Positions 56,278-64,000 of a stretch of DNA of 64,000 bases are shown piece after piece. The notes beneath the pieces were generated by a model. That model was not told where the DNA came from, searched no databases, and saw only the letters and a list, made by a program, of their open reading frames with translations. Position 1 is the first letter of the stretch. Every line of letters begins with the position of its first letter. This stretch comes from Vibrio sp. LaRot3 (GTDB lineage Bacteria; Pseudomonadota; Gammaproteobacteria; Enterobacterales; Vibrionaceae), in NCBI RefSeq assembly GCF_027587025.1, contig NZ_JAPPTI010000004.1:62001-126000 (forward strand). Direction: 5' to 3'. The position numbers and the translations under genes are program-made.

Positions 56278-56895
56278 TTAGTTTGCCTCGCTCAGCTCAA
56301 GCGATTTGTTGAGCGTAAAACTGCGCTCTACCTTGTGCGTTGGTGAATCTGCATAAGATTGGGAATCACTATGCTCAAGATAGATAAGCTCCAACTTATC
56401 AAATTGATATTGCAGAGATTTGACAGTAATCCGATCACCGAGAAATACGCTGTTTTTCATCACCATTCGCGCTCTTTGCTGATCGTATTCAAAGGTCACT
56501 AAATAATAAAACAGACCTGATCCTTGATTAGATACGGTTACGATTGTCGCAAACTGATATAAATCTATCGCGTTCAGCCAGCGGGTACTGACTTGCACCT
56601 GACCACGTTCAGCGCCATCATCGTACAAACCACTCGCCCACATAGCTTGAATGTCATAGCTCTCCAAGAACGCATTGGCATTTGTCTCTGGTACTGTGAT
56701 CACCCATGGGTTTGGTGTTTTTATCGAAAACAGCTGCAACATGATTGGGTCAACCGTTTGTGATTGGCTTGGGAACTTAGAAAGGATATCTTCATCACTC
56801 ATCGAGAATCGATACACGCCAGCCAATATCACAGCGACCAACAGCAACAAAGGCACCAATAAAATGAGAGGTATAGGCAATCTGCGCTTAGGCAT
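56278..56895 (-). CDS. Membrane-anchored periplasmic protein of unknown function
   Basis: Not recognised. The 205-residue protein has one N-terminal membrane helix (about 8-27, Leu/Val/Ile-rich) and a soluble beta-rich domain likely in the periplasm. There is no lipobox and no catalytic motif. It is separated by about 75 bases from the divergent GFA-family gene at 56971. It has composition like the core genes around it. Confidence 0.7.
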   Translation of the reverse strand: MPKRRLPIPLILLVPLLLLVAVILAGVYRFSMSDEDILSKFPSQSQTVDPIMLQLFSIKTPNPWVITVPETNANAFLESYDIQAMWASGLYDDGAERGQVQVSTRWLNAIDLYQFATIVTVSNQGSGLFYYLVTFEYDQQRARMVMKNSVFLGDRITVKSLQYQFDKLELIYLEHSDSQSYADSPTHKVERSFTLNKSLELSEAN

Positions 56896-56970
56896 ACAAA
56901 CACCATTTGTATAGTGAGAATTTTAATGATAAACCTTAACAATAGAAGGTCGTAAGCTCAAGGAACTAGC

Positions 56971-57378
56971 ATGTCTCAAGATTCAATGATTCGAAATGCC
57001 GAATGCAGTTGTGGGCAAGTCAATATCGTGTGTCGAGGCGAACCCATTCGCACTGCGGTATGCCATTGCTTCGAATGTCAAAAGCGCACCGGCAGCGTGT
57101 TTGGTGTGCAAGCACGCTTTCACAAAGACCAGATCTCTCACTTCGGTGAAATGATTGAATACAGCCGCATCGCTGACTCTGGTAACGAAGTGCGCTATTC
57201 GTTTTGCCCAAAATGCGGCACTACCATGTTACTCAACCTTGCGGCTTTGCCTGACTATCTTGTTGTGCCTATTGGGGTGTTTAATCAACAAGATTTACCC
57301 GAGCCAAGCTTCTCAGTTTACGAGCAACGCCAGCATGGTTGGGTCAAATTTGATTGCCAAATTGAGCACTACTCTTGA
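56971..57378 (+). CDS. GFA-family (CENP-V/GFA) zinc-binding protein
   Basis: The 135-residue protein carries the three zinc-binding clusters of the GFA fold: Cys-Ser-Cys-Gly near residues 9-12, Cys-His-Cys-Phe-Glu-Cys-Gln-Lys-Arg-Thr-Gly near 32-42, and Phe-Cys-Pro-Lys-Cys-Gly-Thr near 75-81. The family is named after glutathione-dependent formaldehyde-activating enzyme, but most members have no proven activity. Single gene with an AAGGA ribosome site. A role in formaldehyde metabolism alongside adhC-fghA should not be assumed. Confidence 0.9.
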   Translation: MSQDSMIRNAECSCGQVNIVCRGEPIRTAVCHCFECQKRTGSVFGVQARFHKDQISHFGEMIEYSRIADSGNEVRYSFCPKCGTTMLLNLAALPDYLVVPIGVFNQQDLPEPSFSVYEQRQHGWVKFDCQIEHYS

Positions 57379-57459
57379 GCCAAACTTAAATTACTGAAAT
57401 TCCCCTACCTTACTCCTCTTACCAGCGTTATAATTCGCGCCTAACTGAGGAGTGTTATT

Positions 57460-58125
57460 GTGATTTCTCGACTACCGCGCTGGGTAGAGTACGGCGCGCT
57501 GTTACTCGCCTTACTGGCAGGCATTGTCAATGCCATCGGTCTTTTAGGTTTCCAGCACCAAGCTGTCTCCCATATCTCCGGCACCGTCACATTGTTGGGC
57601 ACCAGCATCGAATCGCTCGATGGTATGGCTACGCACCTACTAATGATCTTACTGAGCTTTCTATTAGGTGCGACCTTAAGTGGTCTATTTATTGAAAGTA
57701 CAGCGCTCAAACTCGGCCGCCGATATGGCGTCGCGCTCTGTATTGAAGCTGGACTGCTGTTTATTGCCTATCTACTGCTCAAGCAAGATAACGTCACCGG
57801 ACAATACTTTGCTTCCGCCGCATGTGGCTTACAAAATGCGATGATCACCACCTTTAGCGGTGCCGTAGTTCGTACCACTCATATGACCGGAATCATTACC
57901 GATCTCGGCATTATGATTGGCGCGCGTATCCGTGGTGAACGTTTCGATTACCGTAAGGCCAAACTGTTTATATTCATTTTCAGTGGTTTTTTATCCGGTG
58001 GCATCGTTGGTGCTAAACTTTATACTCACTATCAAATCAGTGCCTTCATGGCACCCATCAGCCTAGCTCTCACTCTTGCCATCGCATACTGGCTGTATCT
58101 TTTCTTCTCATCTCGCCGTGCATAA
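57460..58125 (+). CDS. YoaK-like DUF1275 membrane protein
   Basis: A 221-residue inner-membrane protein with six hydrophobic segments and the DUF1275 pattern: Gly-Ile-Val-Asn-Ala-Ile-Gly-Leu near residue 20, His-Ile-Ser-Gly-Thr-Val-Thr near 37, and Gly-Leu-Gln-Asn-Ala-Met-Ile-Thr-Thr then Val-Val-Arg-Thr-Thr-His-Met-Thr-Gly in the middle. GTG start with GAGGAG upstream. The family's function is unknown; transport is suspected. Confidence 0.88.
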   Translation: MISRLPRWVEYGALLLALLAGIVNAIGLLGFQHQAVSHISGTVTLLGTSIESLDGMATHLLMILLSFLLGATLSGLFIESTALKLGRRYGVALCIEAGLLFIAYLLLKQDNVTGQYFASAACGLQNAMITTFSGAVVRTTHMTGIITDLGIMIGARIRGERFDYRKAKLFIFIFSGFLSGGIVGAKLYTHYQISAFMAPISLALTLAIAYWLYLFFSSRRA

Positions 58126-58390
58126 TGACAGTTATTGGTTGGAAAACAGATAGTTATTCCAACCTAACTGTCTTTTGTCATCAAAACTTACTCTTGTGCA
58201 ACAGATAAGCCTATGTATTCATTATGATTAAAAACTTAATCATGAATATTTAGCGATAATTAATGAATAGTATTGCAACACCCTATCAAAAACAGTATTC
58301 TTGCCGGAAATAATTAAATATGGATGTTTAGTGAATATCTATGCCAAGGATTCTGGCTTAATATTGACTAGTTGTAACACGAGAAATCTA

Positions 58391-59761
58391 ATGAACAATT
58401 CTGCTCAACAGACAGAACAACCAAAGTCAAAAGGCAACTTTTGGGTGTTCTTTATCCCTTCTTTGCTTGGTCTGTTCCTATTTATGGCTCCGGTGAGCTA
58501 CAACGGTGACCTCACCATTCCTGTTGCTATCTTGGCAAAGTCACTGCAAGCACTATTTGGTGATTTCCTAGTTGAAATGGTAACGGCAATCATCGCATTT
58601 ATGGCTGCTACATCTCTAGCATGCCGTATTTCAACGCCATCATTCATTGCTAACAACGCTTTCTTAAATGGGCTATTCAACCCAACTCCTCTTTGGTTAG
58701 CAGTTCGACTTATTGGTGGTATCGCTGTCGTAATGAGTTATTTCCAAGTTGGCCCAGAAGCCATTTGGGAAGAAAATACAGGCGGCCTTGTTCTGACAGG
58801 CCTTTTACCAACACTGTTTGCCGTGTTTATCTTCGCTGGTTTACTACTGCCATTACTGCTGAATTTTGGTCTATTAGAACTGTTTGGCACACTACTCAGT
58901 AAGATCATGCGTCCTCTATTTAACCTACCTGGACGCAGTGCAATCGACTGTATGGCTTCTTGGCTAGGTGACGGCAGCGTGGGTATTTTGTTGACCAGCA
59001 AGCAATACGAGAACAAGTTCTACACTCAACGTGAAGCAGCCGTTGTGGGTACAACATTCTCGGCTGTATCTATTACCTTCAGCTTGGTCGTGATCGCTCA
59101 AGTTGGTTTAGAGCATCTATTCCTACTTTTCTACGGTGCAGTTTGCCTAGCGGGTTTTGTGGCAGCAATGATCATTCCTCGCCTACCGCCACTGAGTTAC
59201 AAACGCGATGTTTTCATTGATGGCTCAGCGCCAGAAAAAGACTTGGACGCGATCCCTATGAATCACACGACGTTTTCTTGGGGCCTTAGCTTGGCGATGG
59301 AAAAAGCAAGCAACGTTAAATCAGTAAAAGGCGTATTCAGCGAAGGTATAAAGAACGCAGTCGACATGGTATTTGGCGTACTACCGGTTGTAATGGGCTT
59401 AGGTACTATCGCATTGGTTATTGCAGAGTACACCTCTGTATTTAGCTTCCTAGGTCAACCATTTATCCCTTACCTAGAGCTATTAGGCGTGCCAGAAGCC
59501 GCTGCAGCGTCTGAGACAATGGTTGTGGGTTTTGCTGATATGTTTATCCCAGCAATCTTGGCCGCTTCTATCGATAGCGAGATGACCCGCTTTATCATTG
59601 CTGCGATGTCTGTTACTCAGCTTATCTACATGTCTGAAGTGGGTGCACTACTGCTTGGTAGCCGTATTCCAGTCAATATCTTCGAGCTGTTTGCTATCTT
59701 CATTCTGCGTACACTAATCACGCTGCCTGTGATTGCGGGCTTCGCGCACTTAATCTTCTAG
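58391..59761 (+). CDS. YjiH-family nucleoside-recognition (Gate domain) membrane protein
   Basis: Start set at ATG 58391; the longer in-frame region upstream from a TTG has no ribosome site and reads like noncoding sequence. The 456-residue protein has about ten membrane segments and two Gate-type regions, including Gly-Asp-Gly-Ser-Val-Gly-Ile-Leu near 196 and Glu-Thr-Met-Val-Val-Gly-Phe-Ala-Asp-Met-Phe near 375. This is the YjiH type, related to the gate domains of nucleoside and FeoB-type transporters. Substrate is unknown. Single gene ending in a terminator. Confidence 0.87.
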   Translation: MNNSAQQTEQPKSKGNFWVFFIPSLLGLFLFMAPVSYNGDLTIPVAILAKSLQALFGDFLVEMVTAIIAFMAATSLACRISTPSFIANNAFLNGLFNPTPLWLAVRLIGGIAVVMSYFQVGPEAIWEENTGGLVLTGLLPTLFAVFIFAGLLLPLLLNFGLLELFGTLLSKIMRPLFNLPGRSAIDCMASWLGDGSVGILLTSKQYENKFYTQREAAVVGTTFSAVSITFSLVVIAQVGLEHLFLLFYGAVCLAGFVAAMIIPRLPPLSYKRDVFIDGSAPEKDLDAIPMNHTTFSWGLSLAMEKASNVKSVKGVFSEGIKNAVDMVFGVLPVVMGLGTIALVIAEYTSVFSFLGQPFIPYLELLGVPEAAAASETMVVGFADMFIPAILAASIDSEMTRFIIAAMSVTQLIYMSEVGALLLGSRIPVNIFELFAIFILRTLITLPVIAGFAHLIF

Positions 59762-59779
59762 TAAGGTACTCTACTTGAT

Positions 59780-59802
59780 AAGGCTCCTACGGGAGCCTTT
59801 TT
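59780..59802 (+). terminator. Rho-independent terminator after the YjiH-type gene
   Basis: AAGGCTCC, loop TACG, GGAGCCTT and a short T-run. Confidence 0.87.
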
Positions 59803-59951
59803 GCATGAATACGCAAGCAAAATTGACCAAAGATACTCTGCGATTGTTTCATAAACATGAATGTTATTAATAAAATCCTTTCCAATTGTGATGAACAATA
59901 CATATACTAGCCATCTAGCCGGAAAGTTTATATTTTGAGCAAGTGAATGCG

Positions 59952-60434
59952 ATGAGAAGTTTGATTGCTGTAGCCACCTTAATGATCAGTTGCGCCGTAC
60001 AGGGCAATGAGCTTCGTATCCACCTACCCGACCAAACCACAATCACGCTCAATAAAGCAGAAATCGAGCAAGAATTTAGTCAAACCTCTTTCACGACCTT
60101 ATTACCTTGGTTTGAAGACAATCATCAGTTTAGTGGCATTCTTGTTTCACAATTACTCGAGAAATATGACGTCTCCGATGCATTTGCCGTTTCATTTATC
60201 GCTCTGAACGACTACAGCTCGACCACCTCAATAGAAGATATAAACAAGTACGCCCCGATGATTGCGATGAAGATGGATGGTAAACCGATGAAAGTTCGAC
60301 ACAAAGGACCGTACTGGTTGGTTTATAATTTAGACGAACACCCCAATATCAACCACGCCAACTATCATTCGCAAATGGTGTGGCAAATAGACGAAATCGT
60401 GATTCATAGTGCACAAGATGGTAACAAACAATAA
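59952..60434 (+). CDS. Secreted pterin-binding-fold-like protein paired with a GGDEF gene
   Basis: The ~160-residue product has a signal peptide (MRSLIAVATLMISCAVQG) and a domain with the pattern of small periplasmic relatives of the molybdopterin-binding oxidoreductase fold: Ile-Ala-Leu-Asn-Asp-Tyr, Met-Lys-Met-Asp-Gly-Lys-Pro-Met-Lys-Val-Arg, Lys-Gly-Pro-Tyr-Trp-Leu-Val-Tyr-Asn, and Ser-Gln-Met-Val-Trp-Gln-Ile-Asp. No cysteine remains in the mature part, so the molybdenum-ligating Cys of true enzymes is missing and a sensor role is more likely than catalysis. GTG 59943 is an alternative start. Its 3' end overlaps the GGDEF gene, indicating coupled translation. Confidence 0.78.
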   Translation: MRSLIAVATLMISCAVQGNELRIHLPDQTTITLNKAEIEQEFSQTSFTTLLPWFEDNHQFSGILVSQLLEKYDVSDAFAVSFIALNDYSSTTSIEDINKYAPMIAMKMDGKPMKVRHKGPYWLVYNLDEHPNINHANYHSQMVWQIDEIVIHSAQDGNKQ

Positions 60435-61530
60435 AACAGAATCCTTCATAACTCTCATCGCTCGAGCCAAAGCGATGCTGATAGTCATGACGGCGCTGCT
60501 AATCATTGCAAATCTGTACTTTCTTTCGTCTACACGTCAATTAGCGCTCTCCTACTCAGAGCAACAAAACCAAGCCACTTGGTCACTGTTCCAACTGACC
60601 AAAGAGTTTTCTACACTGGTAGCCATTACCCCTTTCTCTTTGCAAAGCAGCGAACATCAAACGAAAACAGAGCTCAGCTACGAGCTCACATGGAGTCGAT
60701 TTGATCTGCTGTTAAATGGTCATGAAGCTGATACATTCATGAACTCGGTTGGCGCGAAAGCCTTCTTTCAACACCTTTTTGAGCGATTACAGAAACTTGA
60801 GACGGCGACTTTTTCGCTACAAAGTCCAGATCAAGTCCACCAGCTTTCCTATCAGCTGGAGGATATCTACCAAGACATGCTGGCTTACATTAATCGAAAT
60901 TTTCGAATCAAAAGCCCAATGTATGAGCAGCAGATGGCGCAAGCGCGTCAACTCAATCAGACTCAAATTATTTTAATGGTTCTGCTGTTTGGCTGCGTCG
61001 CTCTGGTGACCTTTCTATTGAATACTGAAGCGAAATACAACAAACAGCTCGCAATGAGCGACGCATTAACCGGCATCGCGAACCGTTTAGCGATTGAAGA
61101 AAAAGTCAATCAGTACATTGACAACCAACAAGCTTTCACACTGTTTTTACTCGATTTGAATGGCTTTAAGCAAATCAATGACAAGTATGGTCATCAAGCC
61201 GGCGATGCTGCACTCGTCGAACTTGCCCAACGCTTTGAACAGCTGCGCAGTTCCGTTAAATTGACGCCATACCGGATTGGTGGTGATGAATTTGCGATTC
61301 TAGCGACTGACTGTACCCATGACATTATTGAGCAATCGGTAGAAACCTTGATGGACTGCTTTAGCGGTAAAATTGAGATCTTACCGAATACTCGCGTACA
61401 GCTGTCCACTAGCTTAGGGTTAGCGACCTACCCACATCAAGCAAACAACTTTAGTGAACTTATTAAAATCGCCGATAAAAACATGTATCAAATGAAGTTC
61501 ACCACGCGGGGTTATACCCATAGTAATTAG
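60418..61530 (+). CDS. Membrane-bound GGDEF protein, probable diguanylate cyclase
   Basis: A 370-residue protein with membrane segments at about 17-37 and 181-201, a periplasmic helical sensor between them (about 40-180), and a C-terminal GGDEF domain: Asp-Ala-Leu-Thr-Gly-Ile-Ala-Asn-Arg and Arg-Ile-Gly-Gly-Asp-Glu-Phe. The catalytic loop is intact; the position of the RxxD inhibitory site reads Arg-Ser-Ser-Val, so product inhibition there is probably lost. It overlaps the upstream secreted-protein gene by 17 bases, suggesting that protein signals to its periplasmic domain. ATG 60418 is preferred; GTG 60409 is possible. Its 3' end overlaps the convergent phosphatase gene by four bases. Confidence 0.92.
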   Translation: MVTNNKTESFITLIARAKAMLIVMTALLIIANLYFLSSTRQLALSYSEQQNQATWSLFQLTKEFSTLVAITPFSLQSSEHQTKTELSYELTWSRFDLLLNGHEADTFMNSVGAKAFFQHLFERLQKLETATFSLQSPDQVHQLSYQLEDIYQDMLAYINRNFRIKSPMYEQQMAQARQLNQTQIILMVLLFGCVALVTFLLNTEAKYNKQLAMSDALTGIANRLAIEEKVNQYIDNQQAFTLFLLDLNGFKQINDKYGHQAGDAALVELAQRFEQLRSSVKLTPYRIGGDEFAILATDCTHDIIEQSVETLMDCFSGKIEILPNTRVQLSTSLGLATYPHQANNFSELIKIADKNMYQMKFTTRGYTHSN

Positions 61531-61964
61531 AATTTTTTAAGCCATGCTTGGCATGCAGCATCAATTTGTTTTGCTGCGGTTTGGTACTCGGCAATTGATT
61601 GACCAAACGGATCTTCGATTGTGCCTTGATCCCATTGGCCTAATAAGAAAGTTTTTCCTCGCGCTGAGCGACTGATATTCGCAACGCCGTTGAGTTGATC
61701 TGGGTGCATGATGAATATCACGTCACTCCAATGACAATCTTGGCGAGTTAATTGCTTTGCCGCATGAACCGACAAATCAAGATGATATTGTTTCGCGACG
61801 TCAATCATGCTCTTTTCTGCGGGGAAACCTTGTAAGCCGCTTTTGTCTGTCGCGATCCCAGCAGAGCGCACTTCCGCAGCTGGCATTAATTCTTGTAACA
61901 TGGCTTGGGCAAAAGGGGAGCGACAAATATTCCCCGTGCATACAATCAATACTCGCTCAAACAA
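61527..61964 (-). CDS. Low-molecular-weight protein tyrosine phosphatase (Wzb/VpsU type)
   Basis: Start set at TTG 61964, because AGGAGA lies seven bases upstream and the product then begins Phe-Glu-Arg-Val-Leu-Ile-Val-Cys-Thr-Gly-Asn-Ile-Cys-Arg-Ser-Pro, the normal start of this family; the open frame runs on to 61997 but without a ribosome site. The CX5R loop is Cys-Thr-Gly-Asn-Ile-Cys-Arg and the acid is the Asp of Glu-Asp-Pro-Phe-Gly. About 145 residues, usual for Wzb/Etp. It overlaps the 3' end of the O-antigen-ligase-like gene by eight bases. It probably dephosphorylates a Wzc-type kinase, perhaps the one at 22081. Confidence 0.92.
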   Translation of the reverse strand: MFERVLIVCTGNICRSPFAQAMLQELMPAAEVRSAGIATDKSGLQGFPAEKSMIDVAKQYHLDLSVHAAKQLTRQDCHWSDVIFIMHPDQLNGVANISRSARGKTFLLGQWDQGTIEDPFGQSIAEYQTAAKQIDAACQAWLKKF

Positions 61965-63366
61965 GGCGTGTCTCCTGCTTTTTCCGTTGTGTTCCAATTG
62001 AGTAACTTGCGCCCACTAAGACCAAAATGGCAATAAAGGTCACCGCATTAGCCGGGGCTTGGAGGTTAAAGTCTACCGTGATATGAATCATCATCGCGAT
62101 GAAGGCAATTAAACAACCAAATGCCGCCCCTTTGCAGGTTTTGCTTTGGCGGTTTTTCATCACCCATATCGCCATGCCAAACGCCCAAATAACCACAAAC
62201 GCCAATAAAGCAAATGAGGGCAGCCCTGTTTCAATGATAAATTGCAGGTAGTCATTGTGGGCGTGATCGTAATAGCCGATCGCCCCATGGCTGTAACTTG
62301 GGAACACACTATAAAAGCTGCCTAGCCCCGTTCCGGTAAGCAGGTAATCTTTTACAATCGGTAAACTCCAATCTACCACTAAATAACGCGTATCTTGTTC
62401 TAGGTGTGAGTCCATAATTCTCTGCTGTACCTGTTCTAAGCCAAAAAAAGAACCCAGTACGAGAATGTCCACGGCAAACAAACTGAAGATTAAAAAGCTT
62501 AATTTTGCCGGACGATTTTTATAGCAACCCAACGCAATGACACCAGCAACCAATGTAGCGGCAAAGAAGGCAGCATTTCCCATTCGAGATCGGGTCATCA
62601 CCAATGCAATCACCATAATGATCAGCGCAAAACGAATCATCATTTTCCGCGACATCATCAACTGTAACAAACTGAACATGCGTTCTTGCCATGAGTCCGA
62701 TTGACGGCGACTCATATCGATCACTATCAAACCTATACCCATGCTCAAGCACAACAACAAGTAATTGGCTAAATGGTTTTTATACACAAAAGAGCCAGTC
62801 GCGATATCCGTTTCAGCGAGGCCAAAAAACCACGATTGCTCTGTACCAAGCAACACATTTAAAGAAGCATACACCGCTTGAATAGTGCCACTCACCAACA
62901 ATGCTAGCATCACGGCCTTAAGGCGTTTTTTACTGTGCGTTAAAATTGCCAAGCAACTGGCGAACACAAGGTAATTTAACCCTTTTAGTAGTGATATATA
63001 GGTAGAGCGTGGGTCGAGCGACAGATAACCCACCTCAGCGCCAACACGCTGATAGGCTATCGCCGCAGAGGGAGAGAACCACTCAAGCCATGTGACAGGC
63101 ATCGGCAGCAATTGCAGCGCCACCCAGCATTGAAAAAGCGCAAGAGGTATCAACAGCCAATTGTATCGCTTTAAGCGCCTAATAGGGGAAAGTGAAGAAC
63201 GTCGGATAGCATCAAACAATATCACCAACGCAGTAATACCAATCCAACATTCGGCAATCGTCCATGCCCAAATTCGATTTGAGCCAAGTGGTATAGGCAG
63301 CCAAACCAGTAATAACAACAGGCTCGCGAAGCAATAACGTTCCAGCTTATTTTTCACAACACACAT
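61957..63366 (-). CDS. O-antigen ligase / Wzy-like polytopic membrane protein
   Basis: The 469-residue protein has around ten to twelve membrane segments and the Wzy_C/O-antigen ligase pattern: a large periplasmic loop with Leu-Thr-Gly-Thr-Gly-Leu-Gly-Ser-Phe and His-Ala-His-Asn-Asp-Tyr-Leu-Gln-Phe (about 365-385), the most conserved segment of the family. It could attach O antigen to lipid A core, or polymerise an exopolysaccharide. Start taken at ATG 63366; a TTG at 63378 would add four residues. It is translationally coupled to the phosphatase gene, which argues for capsule/exopolysaccharide work rather than LPS. Confidence 0.87.
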   Translation of the reverse strand: MCVVKNKLERYCFASLLLLLVWLPIPLGSNRIWAWTIAECWIGITALVILFDAIRRSSLSPIRRLKRYNWLLIPLALFQCWVALQLLPMPVTWLEWFSPSAAIAYQRVGAEVGYLSLDPRSTYISLLKGLNYLVFASCLAILTHSKKRLKAVMLALLVSGTIQAVYASLNVLLGTEQSWFFGLAETDIATGSFVYKNHLANYLLLCLSMGIGLIVIDMSRRQSDSWQERMFSLLQLMMSRKMMIRFALIIMVIALVMTRSRMGNAAFFAATLVAGVIALGCYKNRPAKLSFLIFSLFAVDILVLGSFFGLEQVQQRIMDSHLEQDTRYLVVDWSLPIVKDYLLTGTGLGSFYSVFPSYSHGAIGYYDHAHNDYLQFIIETGLPSFALLAFVVIWAFGMAIWVMKNRQSKTCKGAAFGCLIAFIAMMIHITVDFNLQAPANAVTFIAILVLVGASYSIGTQRKKQETRLV

Positions 63367-63545
63367 CCATGTATACAAAGCTTGAAGAGTGTCAATTTAT
63401 CGTGTGTTTAAGTCAAAATATCAGGCGAGGAACTTCCCCCACTTATCAAATATGAGACAAATTCGACTGGGTATTTATATTATATTTTCCAGCTGACTCA
63501 CGGGTTGCTCGATACTCAACCACAATATGGATTAATGGACGAACC

Positions 63546-64000
63546 ATGAAAGCCCACATTTTGTCTCTGCTCACTTTGTTTGGCATTAGCGCCCCTGCAT
63601 TTAGCTATGAAGCGATAGACAACGACATTGCTTACTTGCATTTTTATGGCTTAGTGAAAGCCAGAGCCTTATTTCTCGATCACGAAGATAATGACTACAG
63701 TTTTGGTGACTCCAAAATAGGTGTAGAAGGGCGTTACGCCATCACTGATATGATATCTATTGCGGGCGGAACCGAAGCGCAAATTAACCTTGATGCCGAT
63801 GAAGACAAAGATGAAGACGACCTATTCATCTCTCAATACTATGCGGGTATCTATACTGAGCCGTTCGGCCAGCTCACGTATGGCAAGCACGCAACGTCAT
63901 CCGATGATTTGAATGGCATCGACTATTCGGAAGCCTTCGGTGGCGAAGCCAACCTAAACGCCGTAGGTGTCAAAGGCGATACACTTAAGTACAAATACGC
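63546..64000 (+). CDS. Outer-membrane porin (partial, N-terminus only)
   Basis: The gene runs off the right edge. The first ~150 codons give a signal peptide (MKAHILSLLTLFGISAPAFS) and then beta-strand-rich sequence in the pattern of Gram-negative trimeric porins: Leu-His-Phe-Tyr-Gly-Leu-Val-Lys-Ala-Arg, Lys-Ile-Gly-Val-Glu-Gly-Arg-Tyr, Gln-Tyr-Tyr-Ala-Gly-Ile-Tyr-Thr, Gly-Gln-Leu-Thr-Tyr-Gly-Lys. A very acidic loop (Asp-Ala-Asp-Glu-Asp-Lys-Asp-Glu-Asp-Asp) is present. OmpU/OmpT-like porins are alternatives; it is not possible to choose from this part. Confidence 0.85.
   Translation, partial: MKAHILSLLTLFGISAPAFSYEAIDNDIAYLHFYGLVKARALFLDHEDNDYSFGDSKIGVEGRYAITDMISIAGGTEAQINLDADEDKDEDDLFISQYYAGIYTEPFGQLTYGKHATSSDDLNGIDYSEAFGGEANLNAVGVKGDTLKYKY

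Noticed and set aside
56971..57378. GFA-family gene as a formaldehyde enzyme working with adhC-fghA
   Set aside because: It is 48 kb away from those genes, and the family name does not reliably indicate this activity.
58301..58390. N-terminal extension of the YjiH-type protein
   Set aside because: It relies on a non-ATG start without a ribosome site and gives 30 residues that do not look like the family; ATG 58391 is better.

Overview
The window reads as about 64 kb of a Vibrio-type gammaproteobacterial chromosome, most likely the second chromosome. That assignment is inferred from gene content: a tssB-C-E-F type VI secretion block with a PAAR gene, a pstSCAB operon without phoU, a glyA-gcvH-gcvP/gcvT glycine cleavage locus, a VpsT-type regulator, a ShyA-type endopeptidase and a trypsin-like protease with a GlyGly-CTERM tail. 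The species cannot be fixed from the sequence alone. No rRNA, tRNA, CRISPR array, insertion sequence or prophage was seen.

Layout. 1-3.4 kb: type VI sheath and baseplate genes (tssF partial, tssE, tssC, tssB) and a PAAR spike tip, all on the minus strand. 3.5-14.3 kb: housekeeping and accessory genes, including an Lrp-type regulator beside a LysE-type exporter, a siderophore-interacting reductase, a LysR regulator divergent from glutathione-dependent formaldehyde detoxification (adhC-fghA), an RluA-type pseudouridine synthase, a TPR-GAF-GGDEF protein, an acetyltransferase and yqfB. 14.4-26.3 kb: a minus-strand exopolysaccharide operon (phosphoglycosyltransferase, short export protein, tyrosine autokinase, four glycosyltransferases, UDP-sugar dehydrogenase, polymerase, VpsP-like protein). 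26.9-30.5 kb: pstSCAB behind a phased Pho-box array. 30.8-34.4 kb: a chemoreceptor, a VpsT/CsgD-type c-di-GMP-responsive regulator and a frameshifted secreted protease. 34.6-41.6 kb: glycine cleavage genes with an XRE-cupin regulator. 41.7-44.4 kb: an A+T-rich island holding one large orphan gene. 44.4-54.3 kb: a small conserved gene, a second hexapeptide acetyltransferase, a five-gene peptide-type ABC importer, a membrane-anchored unknown and lldD. 54.35-64 kb: an M23 endopeptidase, a stand-alone carbohydrate-binding domain, a GFA-family protein, a YoaK-type and a YjiH-type membrane protein, a periplasmic-sensor/GGDEF pair, a low-molecular-weight tyrosine phosphatase coupled to an O-antigen-ligase-like gene, and the start of a porin.

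How it works together. A c-di-GMP/biofilm theme runs through the window: two GGDEF proteins, a VpsT-like receptor regulator with its WLSR motif, a complete-looking Wzy-type polysaccharide operon lacking a visible flippase, and a phosphatase that could be the counterpart of the Wzc-like kinase but lies about 37 kb away. Phosphate starvation control is legible in the DNA as an 11-bp-periodic Pho-box array. The most clearly unexplained coding sequence is the 621-residue orphan at 42.2-44.1 kb. The most testable small-scale features are a 2-bp slip in a GT repeat that breaks a secreted protease, a hairpin that buries the ribosome binding site of the pseudouridine synthase, and a strong terminator placed between gcvH and gcvP.
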